Origin: Oscillospiraceae bacterium
GTDB lineage: Bacteria > Bacillota > Clostridia > Oscillospirales > CAG-272
DNA: 35,294 nucleotides
Assembly (NCBI GenBank): GCA_015064095.1
Contig: SVSW01000012.1
Location: 1-35,294, forward strand
Direction of reading: 5' to 3'
A program made the translations under genes and the position numbers. How positions within the stretch are numbered: position 1 is the stretch's first letter; the number at the start of each line of letters is the position of its first letter. Positions 24,802-32,517 of this stretch are shown here, one piece after another. The notes below the pieces were generated by a model. The model saw only the letters and a list, made by a program, of their open reading frames with translations. It did no database searches and was not told where the DNA came from.

Positions 24802-24829
24802 TATTCTATGTCAAAAGGGGTCGAAAGGT
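24802..24829 (-). promoter_or_regulatory. sigma-K-type promoter of dpaAB
   Basis: On the minus strand ACC (24827-24829), 16 nt, CATAGAATA (24802-24810). This fits the mother-cell sigma-K pattern AC...N16-17...CATANNNTA, and B. subtilis spoVF is a sigma-K operon. The start would be about 20 nt before the dpaA ATG. An overlapping TTGACA is present but lacks a well-spaced sigma-A -10. Confidence 0.7.
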
Positions 24830-24830
24830 A

Positions 24831-24861
24831 CAAAAAAAAAGCACGCATAAGCGTGCTTTTT
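24831..24861 (-). terminator. terminator of hflX-yigZ
   Basis: GCACGC (24841-24846) and GCGTGC (24851-24856), extended by A/T pairs, with a run of at least nine T on the minus strand. It ends just before the dpaA promoter. Confidence 0.92.
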
Positions 24862-25488
24862 TCATTTATCGGTATCAAATCTTTCGCCGAGCTTTATCGG
24901 CATGACCCGTCCCGCAGTCATCTCCGAAAGCTTTTTTGCCACAGCATCGGTCAGACCGATCTTAACGGCGAAACGCACGGTAACGTCCGCTCCGAACTCC
25001 GTTTCGTCGATGATCGCTCCGAATTTCGGGAGCTCATTTGCGATCCTCGTGTGATCTGCATACGAGCAATGTATTTTTAGCTCCGAGAAGCTCTCGTACG
25101 TCACGATCCCCGCCGCCGCGATAGCGTCCGACGCCGCCTTTGAGTATGCGCGAACAAGTCCGCCCGCACCGAGCAATATGCCGCCGAAATACCGTGTTAC
25201 CACAACGCATATATCGCAAGCGCCGCTTTTTCTGATCGCGTCGAGTGTCGGCATACCTGCCGTACCCTGAGGCTCGCCGTCATCGGAATAACGGGCGAGG
25301 ATTCCGCCGTTCATATAATATGCCCACACATTATGAGTTGCGTCCGAAAATCCGCGTTTTTTCTCCTTGATAAACTCCGCCGCGCGCTCCTCGGTCGTGC
25401 AATGTATTGCGTTTCCGATAAAGATCGAGCGTTTTTCCTCAAACTCAACGGTCGCAGGACCTTTTATGGTTACATATATCTCACTCAT
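24862..25488 (-). CDS. yigZ: YigZ/IMPACT (UPF0029) family protein
   Basis: A 208-aa protein with the UPF0029 signature ARYSDDGEPQGTAGMPTLDA near residue 75. It also has VVVTRYFGGILLGAGGLVRA near 105 and a C-terminal ferredoxin-like DUF1949 domain (about 135-205). Eukaryotic IMPACT proteins regulate translation stress; the bacterial role is not settled. The ATG at 25488 is chosen because GGAG lies seven nt upstream, inside the end of hflX; the two coding regions overlap by eight nt, so translation is coupled. A terminator follows at once. Confidence 0.92.
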   Translation of the reverse strand: MSEIYVTIKGPATVEFEEKRSIFIGNAIHCTTEERAAEFIKEKKRGFSDATHNVWAYYMNGGILARYSDDGEPQGTAGMPTLDAIRKSGACDICVVVTRYFGGILLGAGGLVRAYSKAASDAIAAAGIVTYESFSELKIHCSYADHTRIANELPKFGAIIDETEFGADVTVRFAVKIGLTDAVAKKLSEMTAGRVMPIKLGERFDTDK

Positions 25489-26767
25489 CGTCATTCTCCG
25501 TATAGCCAACGACGTATTTTTTCAGCTGGCCGCGTGTTTTTGCATCGAGCATGGCGATAACTGTTATCACGTCCTCGCCGTATTCGACACTCTCGATCGC
25601 CGCACCGCTTCTGTAAAGCGAATTAAGAGCACCCGCCTCGGAATTCGGGATCAGCAAAGTTTCGCGGCTGTGTCCGTTTAGCACTATATTTTCAAGCTTA
25701 CTTACAAAATTTTCAATACCCTGACCCGTTGCGGCAGAGATATATGCAACGTTTTCGGGCATCTCGATGCCGAAGCGTCCGATGTTTGCCGCACCCCTGT
25801 CGCATTTATTGAACACATAGAGCGTGGGCTTGCCCGCCGCGCCAAGTTCGGAAAGAGTTTCTTCGGTTACCTTCACCTGCTCCTCGGCGTCGGGATCCGA
25901 TGCGTCAACGAGCAAAACGAGAATATCGGCGTAAACCGCTTCTTCAAGCGTAGATCGGAACGCCTTTACAAGCTGGTGCGGTAATTTTCTTATAAATCCG
26001 ACGGTGTCCGTAAGCAATATCTGCGTGCCGCCGGGCAAGCAGAACTTGCGGGTAGTGGGATCGAGGGTCGCAAAAAGCTTGTCCTCGGCGAGTATTCCCG
26101 CATTGGTGAGCTTGTTTAAAAGGGTGGATTTACCGGCGTTCGTGTATCCGACGATCGCGACCTTCGGAACGCCGCTTCGATCGCGTGAGGCGCGCATGGT
26201 CATGCGGTTTTTCTCCATTTCCGCGATCTCGGCCTCGAGTGCCGTTATTCTGCGGCGCACGTGGCGGCGGTCGCTTTCGAGCTTTGATTCACCGGGTCCG
26301 CGCGTGCCGATTCCTCCTCCGAGCCTTGACATTTCAACACCGTGACCCGTAAGCCGAGGTGCCGTATAGCGCAGCTGTGCAAGCTCGACTTGAAGGCGTC
26401 CCTCTCCCGTTTTTGCATGGAGCGCAAATATATCAAGTATCAGCATCGTGCGGTCGATAACGCGCACGTCGCCGAGAATGTCCTCTATATTTCTGATCTG
26501 CGACGGCGAAAGCTCCGCATCAAAAACGCAAAGCTCAATACCGTTATCGCGGCAGAGCAGACAAAGCTCATAAAGCTTGCCCTCGCCGATAAGCGTTGCG
26601 GGATTTGGCGACGGAAGCTTTTGTGTAAGACGCAAGATCTCCTCACCGCCCGCAGTATCGAGCAGGCGCGCAAGCTCGTCAAGCGAGTTGTGCACCGACT
26701 CCTCGCTCTCCCCTCCGGTTATTATGCCAACGGTCGCCGCTCGGCTGTATTCTGTCTTATTTTCCAT
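25481..26767 (-). CDS. hflX: GTPase HflX
   Basis: A 428-aa ribosome-associated GTPase that splits or rescues stalled ribosomes. The N-terminal HflX domain includes LPSPNPATLIGEGKLYEL and DAELSPSQIRNIED. The glycine-rich linker GGGIGTRGPGESKLESDRR comes next, and the G domain carries G1 GYTNAGKST, G3 DTVGF and G4 NKCD. The C-terminal domain is short but present. The ATG at 26767 has GAGGTG just upstream. It starts 24 nt after the rpmE terminator, which leaves little room for its own promoter, so it is probably reached by read-through from rpmE. It overlaps yigZ. Confidence 0.95.
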   Translation of the reverse strand: MENKTEYSRAATVGIITGGESEESVHNSLDELARLLDTAGGEEILRLTQKLPSPNPATLIGEGKLYELCLLCRDNGIELCVFDAELSPSQIRNIEDILGDVRVIDRTMLILDIFALHAKTGEGRLQVELAQLRYTAPRLTGHGVEMSRLGGGIGTRGPGESKLESDRRHVRRRITALEAEIAEMEKNRMTMRASRDRSGVPKVAIVGYTNAGKSTLLNKLTNAGILAEDKLFATLDPTTRKFCLPGGTQILLTDTVGFIRKLPHQLVKAFRSTLEEAVYADILVLLVDASDPDAEEQVKVTEETLSELGAAGKPTLYVFNKCDRGAANIGRFGIEMPENVAYISAATGQGIENFVSKLENIVLNGHSRETLLIPNSEAGALNSLYRSGAAIESVEYGEDVITVIAMLDAKTRGQLKKYVVGYTENDDE

Positions 26768-26784
26768 AAACACCTCGTGATAAA

Positions 26785-26821
26785 AATCAATGCGGGCAGA
26801 ATTCTTCCGATTCTGCCCGCA
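26785..26821 (-). terminator. terminator between rpmE and hflX
   Basis: TGCGGGCAGAA (26791-26801) pairs with TTCTGCCCGCA (26811-26821). The T run on the minus strand is slightly offset (TGATTTTTA), so read-through into hflX is plausible. Confidence 0.85.
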
Positions 26822-26829
26822 TACGATGA

Positions 26830-27036
26830 TTATTTGCTTGCTTCAAGACGCTTTTTGAATTTGTCAACACGTCCGCCGGCATCGACGAACTTCTGCTTGC
26901 CCGTGAAGAACGGGTGGCACTTTGAGCAAATTTCAACCTTGATCTCTCCGCCCTTGGTCGACTTTGTAACGACCTTGGCGCCGCAAGCGCAGGAAATTGT
27001 GCACTCTTCGTACGTGGGATGCAGTCCCTCTTTCAT
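26830..27036 (-). CDS. rpmE: 50S ribosomal protein L31, zinc-binding form
   Basis: A 68-aa protein, [20 protein letters not shown], with the zinc ligands of the C+ form: Cys16 and Cys18 (CAC) and the later CSKC pair, followed by [20 protein letters not shown]. It belongs to the zinc-containing RpmE type rather than the zinc-free YtiA type. The ATG at 27036 has GGAGGTG six nt upstream; the GTG at 27045 lies inside that site. It is transcribed from its own sigma-A promoter with a leader of about 60 nt that contains the small hairpin GGCT/AGCC. Confidence 0.97.
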   Translation of the reverse strand: MKEGLHPTYEECTISCACGAKVVTKSTKGGEIKVEICSKCHPFFTGKQKFVDAGGRVDKFKKRLEASK

Positions 27037-27100
27037 TGTTTTCACCTCCGTTAACGGCCCCGTCGCTCATTTTTCATGGCTGTCTAGCCGTAATGCGAAT

Positions 27101-27129
27101 ATTATAGCACAAGGTATAAAAAAATGCAA
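27101..27129 (-). promoter_or_regulatory. sigma-A promoter for rpmE
   Basis: On the minus strand TTGCAT (27124-27129), 17 nt, TATAAT (27101-27106). The 60-nt leader may carry L31-type autoregulation, but I could not confirm a known structure. Confidence 0.83.
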
Positions 27130-27165
27130 TAGTTTTTTTTATTTTTCTCAAAAATAATGATATTA

Positions 27166-27876
27166 TCAGATCTTAGCCTCTATTTCGTCGCGTAATTTGG
27201 CGATTATCTTCTTTTCAAGTCTTGAAATATACGACTGAGATATGCCGAGGCGATCGGCGACCTCCTTTTGCGTTAATTCCCTTTCCCCCATAAAGCCGTA
27301 ACGCCATGCGATGATCTCCTGCTCGCGCGGGGAGAGCGAAAGCAACGCGCGGCGAATGACCTCTCGTTCCTCTCTTTTTTCAAGCTCATAAGATACGCTG
27401 TCCTCCTCACTGCCGAGAATATCCGAAAGTAAAAGCTCGTTGCCGTCCCAGTCCGTGTTAAGCGGTTCATCGATCGAAACCTCGTTTTTTGCATTTCCGC
27501 GCTTTCTTATATACATAAGTATTTCATTCTCTATGCACCGCGAAGCATACGTTGCAAGCTTTATGTTCTTCTCGGCACAAAATGTATTAACCGCTTTTAT
27601 CAAGCCTATCGTGCCGATCGAAACGAGGTCCTCGATCCCGATCCCCGTATTTTCAAAGCGCTTGGCTATATAAACGACGAGCCGCAGATTGTGCTCGACG
27701 AGCACGGTCGCCGCGCCGTCATCGTATTCCATTCGGGCGAGCCATTCCGCCTCCTCGTCGTGCGAAAGCGGCGGCGGAAGCACCTCGGGTCCGTTGACAT
27801 AATATATCCCCTTTATCCGTTCCTTTATCTTGAACTTGTTTTTGATAAATTCAACAATATTATTAATAAAAGTCAT
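27166..27876 (-). CDS. sigE: sporulation sigma factor SigE (pro-sigma-E)
   Basis: A 236-aa sigma-70 family factor for mother-cell transcription. The first 24-26 residues are a basic amphipathic pro-sequence ([20 protein letters not shown]) before [16 protein letters not shown], matching the B. subtilis pro-sigma-E cleavage region. Region 2 reads [20 protein letters not shown], then [13 protein letters not shown], then [31 protein letters not shown] is the SigE-specific linker, and region 4 ends [18 protein letters not shown]. The ATG at 27876 is preferred because GAGG lies nine nt upstream; the ATG at 27891 has no ribosome binding site. It follows spoIIGA by 11 nt. The sigG gene that usually comes next is absent. 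Confidence 0.96.
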   Translation of the reverse strand: MTFINNIVEFIKNKFKIKERIKGIYYVNGPEVLPPPLSHDEEAEWLARMEYDDGAATVLVEHNLRLVVYIAKRFENTGIGIEDLVSIGTIGLIKAVNTFCAEKNIKLATYASRCIENEILMYIRKRGNAKNEVSIDEPLNTDWDGNELLLSDILGSEEDSVSYELEKREEREVIRRALLSLSPREQEIIAWRYGFMGERELTQKEVADRLGISQSYISRLEKKIIAKLRDEIEAKI

Positions 27877-27887
27877 ACTGCTTTTCC

Positions 27888-28769
27888 TCATATAAGTAGT
27901 TCGGGGGGAAGTAATGCTTCGTAGCCCTTTGCAGATCCGCCGATCGGTGCGGGAGCGAACAGCGCCTCGCTCTTATGCGGCTCGCCGTCCTCGCCCGTGA
28001 CCTCTATTTTGTCTGCGGTCATGGCATAAAGCATCGATACACCGCCGATGCTTGATGCAGGTATCAATCTCACGCGTCGAGCATACTCGGGCGGAAGCTT
28101 TGCTATAAACGAGGCATCGTTTTCGCGCACCGCCTTTATTATTTCATCGGGCAGGATACGGCGCAGAGATGAAAGATCCCCGATTATAACACATTTTCCG
28201 CTTACGGGATCTCGCACAAGATTCCCGTTATCGCACACAGCATAAAGACTTACAGTCTTCCCGTCGAGCGTTATTTCCACCCTTGCACTCTTTTCGGACT
28301 GCTTTTCGCGAAAGAATCGGCCTCCGGCAAGCGTCGCAGCCCCGCTGACTGCGGCAAACAAGGCAAAAAGCCACACGGGTATTCCCTCGCTGTCAACCTG
28401 CAAAAGCTCAAGCGGCAGCTCAAGCGTGTTGAGAAGATTGAAAAGTGCCGTCATCATTCCGCCGAGCGCAACCGAAACGCCGATATACACCGCGGTGCTT
28501 AAAATGATGCGTGAAAATTTCGCTTTTCTTTCAATAAAAACAGCCGCACACATGAAAAGCAACGCCGCGGCATCAAGAATCAGCCCGAAGGGCGGAACGA
28601 TGTACGCAAAAAGCACGGCAACGGAGTAAACTCCGCCGGCGATCGATGCAAGCAGAGCGCGCAGCGTATTAAGCTTTTTTCGTAAAATCGCCGATGTTAT
28701 GTAAAAGCATAAAAAATCCATGCTGAAATTCACCAAAAACAAAAGATCGGCAAAGACCGTTTGCTCCAA
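27888..28769 (-). CDS. spoIIGA: sigma-E processing peptidase SpoIIGA
   Basis: A 293-aa membrane-bound aspartic protease that cleaves pro-sigma-E. Five membrane helices occupy about residues 5-155, starting [20 protein letters not shown]. The protease domain follows, with the active-site region [20 protein letters not shown]. In B. subtilis the catalytic Asp sits in DTGN; here the DNA clearly encodes Asp-Asn-Gly-Asn, so the usual Thr/Ser is replaced. The [20 protein letters not shown] segment is also typical. The start is TTG at 28769 with GGAGGGG upstream. It lies directly upstream of sigE, the standard order. Confidence 0.94.
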   Translation of the reverse strand: MEQTVFADLLFLVNFSMDFLCFYITSAILRKKLNTLRALLASIAGGVYSVAVLFAYIVPPFGLILDAAALLFMCAAVFIERKAKFSRIILSTAVYIGVSVALGGMMTALFNLLNTLELPLELLQVDSEGIPVWLFALFAAVSGAATLAGGRFFREKQSEKSARVEITLDGKTVSLYAVCDNGNLVRDPVSGKCVIIGDLSSLRRILPDEIIKAVRENDASFIAKLPPEYARRVRLIPASSIGGVSMLYAMTADKIEVTGEDGEPHKSEALFAPAPIGGSAKGYEALLPPELLI

Positions 28770-28792
28770 TTATATCCCCTCCTTTATGATAA

Positions 28793-28825
28793 ATTATATC
28801 CCTCTCCGAGCGCAAAATCTGTCGC
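28793..28825 (-). promoter_or_regulatory. candidate spoIIGA-sigE promoter with a long spacer
   Basis: On the minus strand TATAAT (28793-28798) lies 21 nt after GCGACA (28820-28825). No good hexamer is found at 17 nt. The B. subtilis spoIIG promoter also has an over-long (22 bp) spacer and needs Spo0A. A loose Spo0A-box-like TGTCGCT overlaps the -35. This is suggestive only. Confidence 0.35.
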
Positions 28826-28856
28826 TGTGCGTCGCCCGAAAAGATTTATTTTCGCC

Positions 28857-28885
28857 TTGCAATGAGAAAAAAAGTATGTTATAAT
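28857..28885 (+). promoter_or_regulatory. sigma-A promoter for the DUF1287 gene
   Basis: TTGCAA (28857-28862), 17 nt, TATAAT (28880-28885). Confidence 0.83.
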
Positions 28886-28903
28886 ATGTCGGGGGGCAGA
28901 ATA

Positions 28904-29590
28904 ATGAAGAAAGCTTACAAAATCATCATAAAATCGGCAATATCGCTCGCGCTCCTTTGTGCGATCCTGCTCGTTTCGCCTTTTTTTGACGCGGATAGCT
29001 CATATCCGGCATTTAATATATTCGGCGAAGCCGATATGAACCGAAACGGCAGATCGGACGCACTCGATATTCTTGAGGGCGCACGTGCCGATGCCAAAAG
29101 CATGCCGACGTATAACGATCAGTATTACGAGGGGGGATATCCGCCCGATAACATAGGCGTTTGCGCCGACGTTATTTGGCGCGCGTTCAAGAACGCAGGA
29201 TACGATCTCAAAAAAATGGTCGACGCGGACATAAGAAACCGCCCCGAATTTTATACCGATATAAATAAGCCCGACCCGAATATCGATTTTCGCCGCGTGG
29301 TCAATCTGATCGTATTTTTCCGCACATGCTCTCCGGCTTTGACCGTTGATATAAAGGAAACCGATGAATGGCTGCCGGGCGACATCGCGGTTTTTGCCAA
29401 TCGGCTCGGCAAGCCCGATCACATAGGGATAATTTCCGATGTTCGCGCAGAGGACGGAACACCGTTCCTGATACACAACAGCGGTCAAGCCGAGCGCGAG
29501 GAAAATGCCCTGCCGGAGCTTTCGGTCATCGCACATTTTCGCTTTGATGTAACGATGCTTCCGCGCGATATGATTTTTATATGGGAATAA
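28904..29590 (+). CDS. DUF1287 protein, exported NlpC/P60-like
   Basis: A 228-aa protein with one N-terminal membrane/signal segment (about 5-26, IIIKSAISLALLCAILLVSP), so the rest is outside the cell. The DUF1287 pattern is clear: ILEGARADAKSMPTYNDQYY, then GVCADVIWRAFKNAGYDLKK, then DEWLPGDIAVFANRLGKPDH, then IHNSGQ. The Cys in VCADVIW, the His in KPDHIGI and the His in IHNSG fit a cysteine hydrolase of the NlpC/P60 type, so a role in cell-wall or peptide hydrolysis is inferred. The ATG at 28904 has GGGGGG upstream; the longer frame starts inside the promoter. It is divergent from spoIIGA. Confidence 0.83.
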   Translation: MKKAYKIIIKSAISLALLCAILLVSPFFDADSSYPAFNIFGEADMNRNGRSDALDILEGARADAKSMPTYNDQYYEGGYPPDNIGVCADVIWRAFKNAGYDLKKMVDADIRNRPEFYTDINKPDPNIDFRRVVNLIVFFRTCSPALTVDIKETDEWLPGDIAVFANRLGKPDHIGIISDVRAEDGTPFLIHNSGQAEREENALPELSVIAHFRFDVTMLPRDMIFIWE

Positions 29591-29597
29591 AAAACAC

Positions 29598-29626
29598 TTG
29601 ACAATATAACACGTTTAACTTATAAT
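29598..29626 (+). promoter_or_regulatory. consensus sigma-A promoter for the DUF1858 gene
   Basis: TTGACA (29598-29603), 17 nt, TATAAT (29621-29626), starting only eight nt after the DUF1287 stop. Confidence 0.92.
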
Positions 29627-29651
29627 AAAGTAAAACAGTTGGAGGTTCAAA

Positions 29652-29855
29652 ATGAAAATTACGAAAGAAACGATTATCGGCGATATTCTTGATGCCGATA
29701 TAGAAACTGCTCAGTTTTTCTTTGAGATAGGTATGCACTGCCTCGGTTGCCCCCATTCGCGCGGCGAGTCCGTTGCGGACGCATGCGCAGTTCACGGCAC
29801 CGATGCCGATGAGCTTGTCAAAAAGATAAACGACTTCCTTGCAAGCAAGGCATAA
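29652..29855 (+). CDS. DUF1858 small redox-disulfide domain protein
   Basis: A 67-aa single-domain protein: KETIIGDILDADIETAQFFF, then GMHCLGCPHSRGESV. The Cys-x2-Cys-Pro motif (CLGCP, residues about 30-34) is that of DUF1858 domains, also found in ScdA-like and hybrid-cluster-protein-associated proteins. A redox or metal role is likely but unproven. GGAGG lies six nt before the ATG. It has its own consensus promoter and a terminator-like hairpin after it, suggesting good expression of a small protein in an anaerobe. Confidence 0.9.
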   Translation: MKITKETIIGDILDADIETAQFFFEIGMHCLGCPHSRGESVADACAVHGTDADELVKKINDFLASKA

Positions 29856-29865
29856 GGCATAAAAA

Positions 29866-29897
29866 GGGGTTCAGCGAAACGTTGCAACCCATTTTTT
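29866..29897 (+). terminator. terminator after the DUF1858 gene, abutting the trmK start
   Basis: GGGTTCAGCG pairs with CGTTGCAACCC (one bulged C, loop AAA), followed by ATTTTTTATT. The trmK ATG is four nt past the T run. Confidence 0.78.
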
Positions 29898-29900
29898 ATT

Positions 29901-30563
29901 ATGAATTTAAGTAACAGACTGATGTCCGCCGCAAAATATGTTCGCCGCGGATCTAAAATAGCAGATATCGGCACGGATCACGCATGGCTGCCGATATATC
30001 TTATTGAAAAAGGCATCTCGCCGTGTGCCGTTGCCGCCGATATAAACGAAGGCCCGCTTGAACGGGCGCGCATCAATATACCGCGAGGTATGCAAAAAAA
30101 GATCGAGCTGCGCCTGACGGACGGTCTTTCGGGAATTGAAGATTGCGGAGTAAATGATATTCTGATATGCGGAATGGGCGGTGAGCTTATCGCGCGCATC
30201 ATATCCGATGCACCGTTCACGAAAAACGGAAATATCCGCCTCGTTCTCCAACCAATGACAAAAGCTCCGCATCTGCGCGAGTTTCTTTTGTCGTCGGGAT
30301 ACTCGGTAATTGACGAGGCCCTCTCGTTTGATGACCGAATTTATCAAACGCTTTGCGCGGAATACACAGGTAAAACGGAAAAATATTCCGATACCGAGCT
30401 TTTGCTCGGACGGCACAATATCGAGCGTGGAGGCGAGCTTTTTTCGCGCTTTGTAGCACAGAACATAAAAATGTTCGAGGGCATCATCGCCGGCAAGGCT
30501 GCGGGCGGAGCTGATATATCATATGAAGAAAAAATTTTAAAGGAATTGAGAGATCTATTATGA
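29901..30563 (+). CDS. trmK: tRNA (adenine(22)-N1)-methyltransferase TrmK
   Basis: A 220-aa SAM-dependent enzyme that methylates A22 in the D loop of tRNAs. Motifs: LSNRLMSAAKYVRRGSKIAD leading to DIGTDHAWLP (SAM motif I), AADINEGPLERA, DILICGMGGELIARI and RLVLQPMTKAPHLREFL. The N-terminal LSxRL matches B. subtilis YqfN, so ATG 29901 is the true start. No Shine-Dalgarno sequence precedes it: the T run of a terminator lies immediately upstream. The stop overlaps the next gene as ATGA. The trmK-nif3-like pairing is common in Bacillota. Confidence 0.94.
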   Translation: MNLSNRLMSAAKYVRRGSKIADIGTDHAWLPIYLIEKGISPCAVAADINEGPLERARINIPRGMQKKIELRLTDGLSGIEDCGVNDILICGMGGELIARIISDAPFTKNGNIRLVLQPMTKAPHLREFLLSSGYSVIDEALSFDDRIYQTLCAEYTGKTEKYSDTELLLGRHNIERGGELFSRFVAQNIKMFEGIIAGKAAGGADISYEEKILKELRDLL

Positions 30564-31315
30564 CAGTTCGCGAATTTTATGAATTTATGTGCGAGAAAAT
30601 ACCGCCCGAGCTTTCACTTGTCGGTGACTGCGACGGGCTTTGCTGCTGCCCCGACCCCGAGCGAGAGGTAACTAACGTGCTGATCGCGCTCGACGCAACG
30701 GACGACGTCGTAAACGAGGCGATCGAGGACGGAGCCGATGTCATTCTTACACATCACCCGATGATATACGGCAAGATAGAGGGACCCGTGAAGGGCGAAT
30801 ACCACGCAGATAAGATAATCAAGCTCATTAAGAACGATATTTCCGTCATGGGCTTTCACACAAGGCTTGACGCGGTGGACGGCGGCGTGAATGACATGCT
30901 TGCGCACCTGCTCGGACTTGAAAATATCGAAAAATTCGGCGAGGGCAATATCGGTAGAATAGGAGATCTGCCGAAAGATATGACCGCCGAGGAGCTTGCG
31001 ATATTTACGCGTGACACTCTCGGTGCGCCGAAGGTCGAGCTTGCGGATCACGGAAGGCCGATACGCCGCGTTGCGGTCGTCGGAGGTTCGGGCTCAAGTG
31101 AGGTGTATGCCGCACTTTTTGCCGGCGCAGATGCCTTTGTCACGGGCGATCTTAAATTCCACGAGCTGACGGACGCACCCGATTTTGGAATGACGCTGAT
31201 AGCTGCCGGACATTTTTACACGGAAAATCCCGTCTGCGCCCGTCTTTTCGAGCTTGCAGCCGAGGCAGGTGCAGTTCCGACGATAACGTTTTCCAACAGA
31301 ATAAAAACGGTATAA
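30560..31315 (+). CDS. Nif3-like dinuclear metal centre protein
   Basis: A 251-aa protein of the NIF3/YbgI/YqfO family, hexameric proteins with two metal ions per subunit. The metal ligands are in ILTHHPMIYGKIEG near residue 65, FHTRLDAVDGGVNDMLAHLL near 100, and the C-terminal GHFYTENPV near 220, where GHxxxE completes the site. The molecular function is unsettled (GTP cyclohydrolase-like or hydrolase proposals). It lacks the PII-like insert seen in longer Bacillus YqfO (about 370 aa). The ATG overlaps the trmK stop by four nt, so translation is coupled. Confidence 0.92.
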   Translation: MTVREFYEFMCEKIPPELSLVGDCDGLCCCPDPEREVTNVLIALDATDDVVNEAIEDGADVILTHHPMIYGKIEGPVKGEYHADKIIKLIKNDISVMGFHTRLDAVDGGVNDMLAHLLGLENIEKFGEGNIGRIGDLPKDMTAEELAIFTRDTLGAPKVELADHGRPIRRVAVVGGSGSSEVYAALFAGADAFVTGDLKFHELTDAPDFGMTLIAAGHFYTENPVCARLFELAAEAGAVPTITFSNRIKTV

Positions 31316-31326
31316 GAAATTAATTA

Positions 31327-31360
31327 ACGGCAAGGATACTCAAGATCCTTGCCGTTCTTT
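31327..31360. terminator. bidirectional terminator between the Nif3-like and MocR-type genes
   Basis: ACGGCAAGGAT (31327-31337) pairs perfectly with ATCCTTGCCGT (31345-31355), with T-rich flanks. Confidence 0.9.
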
Positions 31361-32457
31361 TATTCCTTGGCGCCCGTATGCATCTCTTTGCGCTTATGTC
31401 TTCTGACTCTGTTGATGTGCCGCTCAAAATCGCCGTTTTCGATAAGTCGCGCAATAACGTACTGCTCAAACGCAGGAACGGTGCACGAATAAAATCCAAG
31501 ACGCTCATCAAACTCGCGCACGAGTTGCTTTGGTAGAACCATATAACCCACACGCATAGAAGGAGAGATAGTTTTTGAAAAAGTGTTCAGATAGATCACG
31601 TTATCGCCGTCCGAGAGCGAGAAAAGCGTATCCTCAGGCTTTGTGGAAACCGAAAATTCCGATTCAAAGTCATCTTCGATGATGTATCTTTTGCCGTTCC
31701 CTGCCCAGCGGATATATTCGTGCCGCTTGCTTGCAGAAGCAGATACGCCCGAAGGATAGCTTCTGTACGGAGTGGTATGAAGCACGTCGGCTTTTGTGCT
31801 TGCAAGCTCCAAGCTGTCAATACCGTCGTTCGATAAGCGCAAGCTCTCGTAAAAGACCTCGGCAGCAGAATAAACCTGCTCGATTTTCTCATATGACGGA
31901 CTTTCAATTCCGTAGATCCTGTTTCGTCCGAGCAGCTCAATAATAAGCCCGTAAAGATATTCCGCACCTGATCCGATAACGATCTGCTCCGCATCAACGG
32001 CAATGCCGCGGTTTTTGGAAAGATATTGCTTTATCGCAAAGCGAAGCTCAAAGCAGCCCTTGTTATGGGATTTTTGCAGTATCTCCTCACCAAAATCGCT
32101 TATCACGGCTCGCATGGTTTTAGCAAGCACCGAGAAAGGAAAGTCGGGGCTTTTTCGGTGTTCGTGCGAGATCTTGGCGCTATTAAGTCCCGGCTCCGAC
32201 GGTAAAGCAAAGCCGTCGGAGTTCCGAAAGACCACAAAAAATCCGCTGCGCTCGCGGGATTCAATATATCCTTCGTCACAGAGCAGCGCATATGCGTGCT
32301 CCACCGTAACGGTGCTCGTTTCGGTTTCATCGGCGAGCAATCGCTTTGAAGGGAGCTTTGTGTTGTACGGATAGTTGCCGTTTATAATATCGTCCTTTAT
32401 CTGCTTGTATATCTGCAAATAAAAAGGGTGGTTGCTTTTGTCGATCCTGTATTTCAT
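31360..32457 (-). CDS. MocR/PdxR-type GntR regulator, C-terminally truncated
   Basis: A 365-aa protein. Residues 1-75 are a GntR winged helix (LQIYKQIKDDIINGNYPYNT, KLPSKRLLADE, TSTVTVEHAYALLCDEGYIE). The rest is a fold-type I aminotransferase-like domain: the PLP lysine region YLNTFSKTISPSMRVGYMVL is present, as are IEDDFESEF and SPSYEKIEQVY. MocR proteins are usually 450-500 aa; this one stops shortly after ERHINRVRRHKRKE, so the small C-terminal subdomain is missing. A terminator follows directly, so there is no frameshifted remainder. Being divergent from a B6 kinase, it probably senses PLP. There is no strong ribosome binding site; the start is ATG 32457. Confidence 0.88.
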   Translation of the reverse strand: MKYRIDKSNHPFYLQIYKQIKDDIINGNYPYNTKLPSKRLLADETETSTVTVEHAYALLCDEGYIESRERSGFFVVFRNSDGFALPSEPGLNSAKISHEHRKSPDFPFSVLAKTMRAVISDFGEEILQKSHNKGCFELRFAIKQYLSKNRGIAVDAEQIVIGSGAEYLYGLIIELLGRNRIYGIESPSYEKIEQVYSAAEVFYESLRLSNDGIDSLELASTKADVLHTTPYRSYPSGVSASASKRHEYIRWAGNGKRYIIEDDFESEFSVSTKPEDTLFSLSDGDNVIYLNTFSKTISPSMRVGYMVLPKQLVREFDERLGFYSCTVPAFEQYVIARLIENGDFERHINRVRRHKRKEMHTGAKE

Positions 32458-32488
32458 CTGGTTATATATTATTCTCCGTTTCTGGCCA

Positions 32489-32517
32489 TTGTAATGATAT
32501 CAGCTACATTATATAAT
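32489..32517 (+). promoter_or_regulatory. promoter of the B6 kinase gene
   Basis: TTGTAA (32489-32494), 17 nt, TATAAT (32512-32517). Its -10 lies inside the palindrome ATTATATAAT (32508-32517) that also serves the opposing promoter. Confidence 0.8.

Noticed and set aside
24789..24815. Sigma-A promoter for dpaA using TTGACA
   Set aside because: TTGACA is present, but no acceptable -10 lies 16-18 nt downstream; the overlapping sigma-K pattern fits better and agrees with the gene's role.
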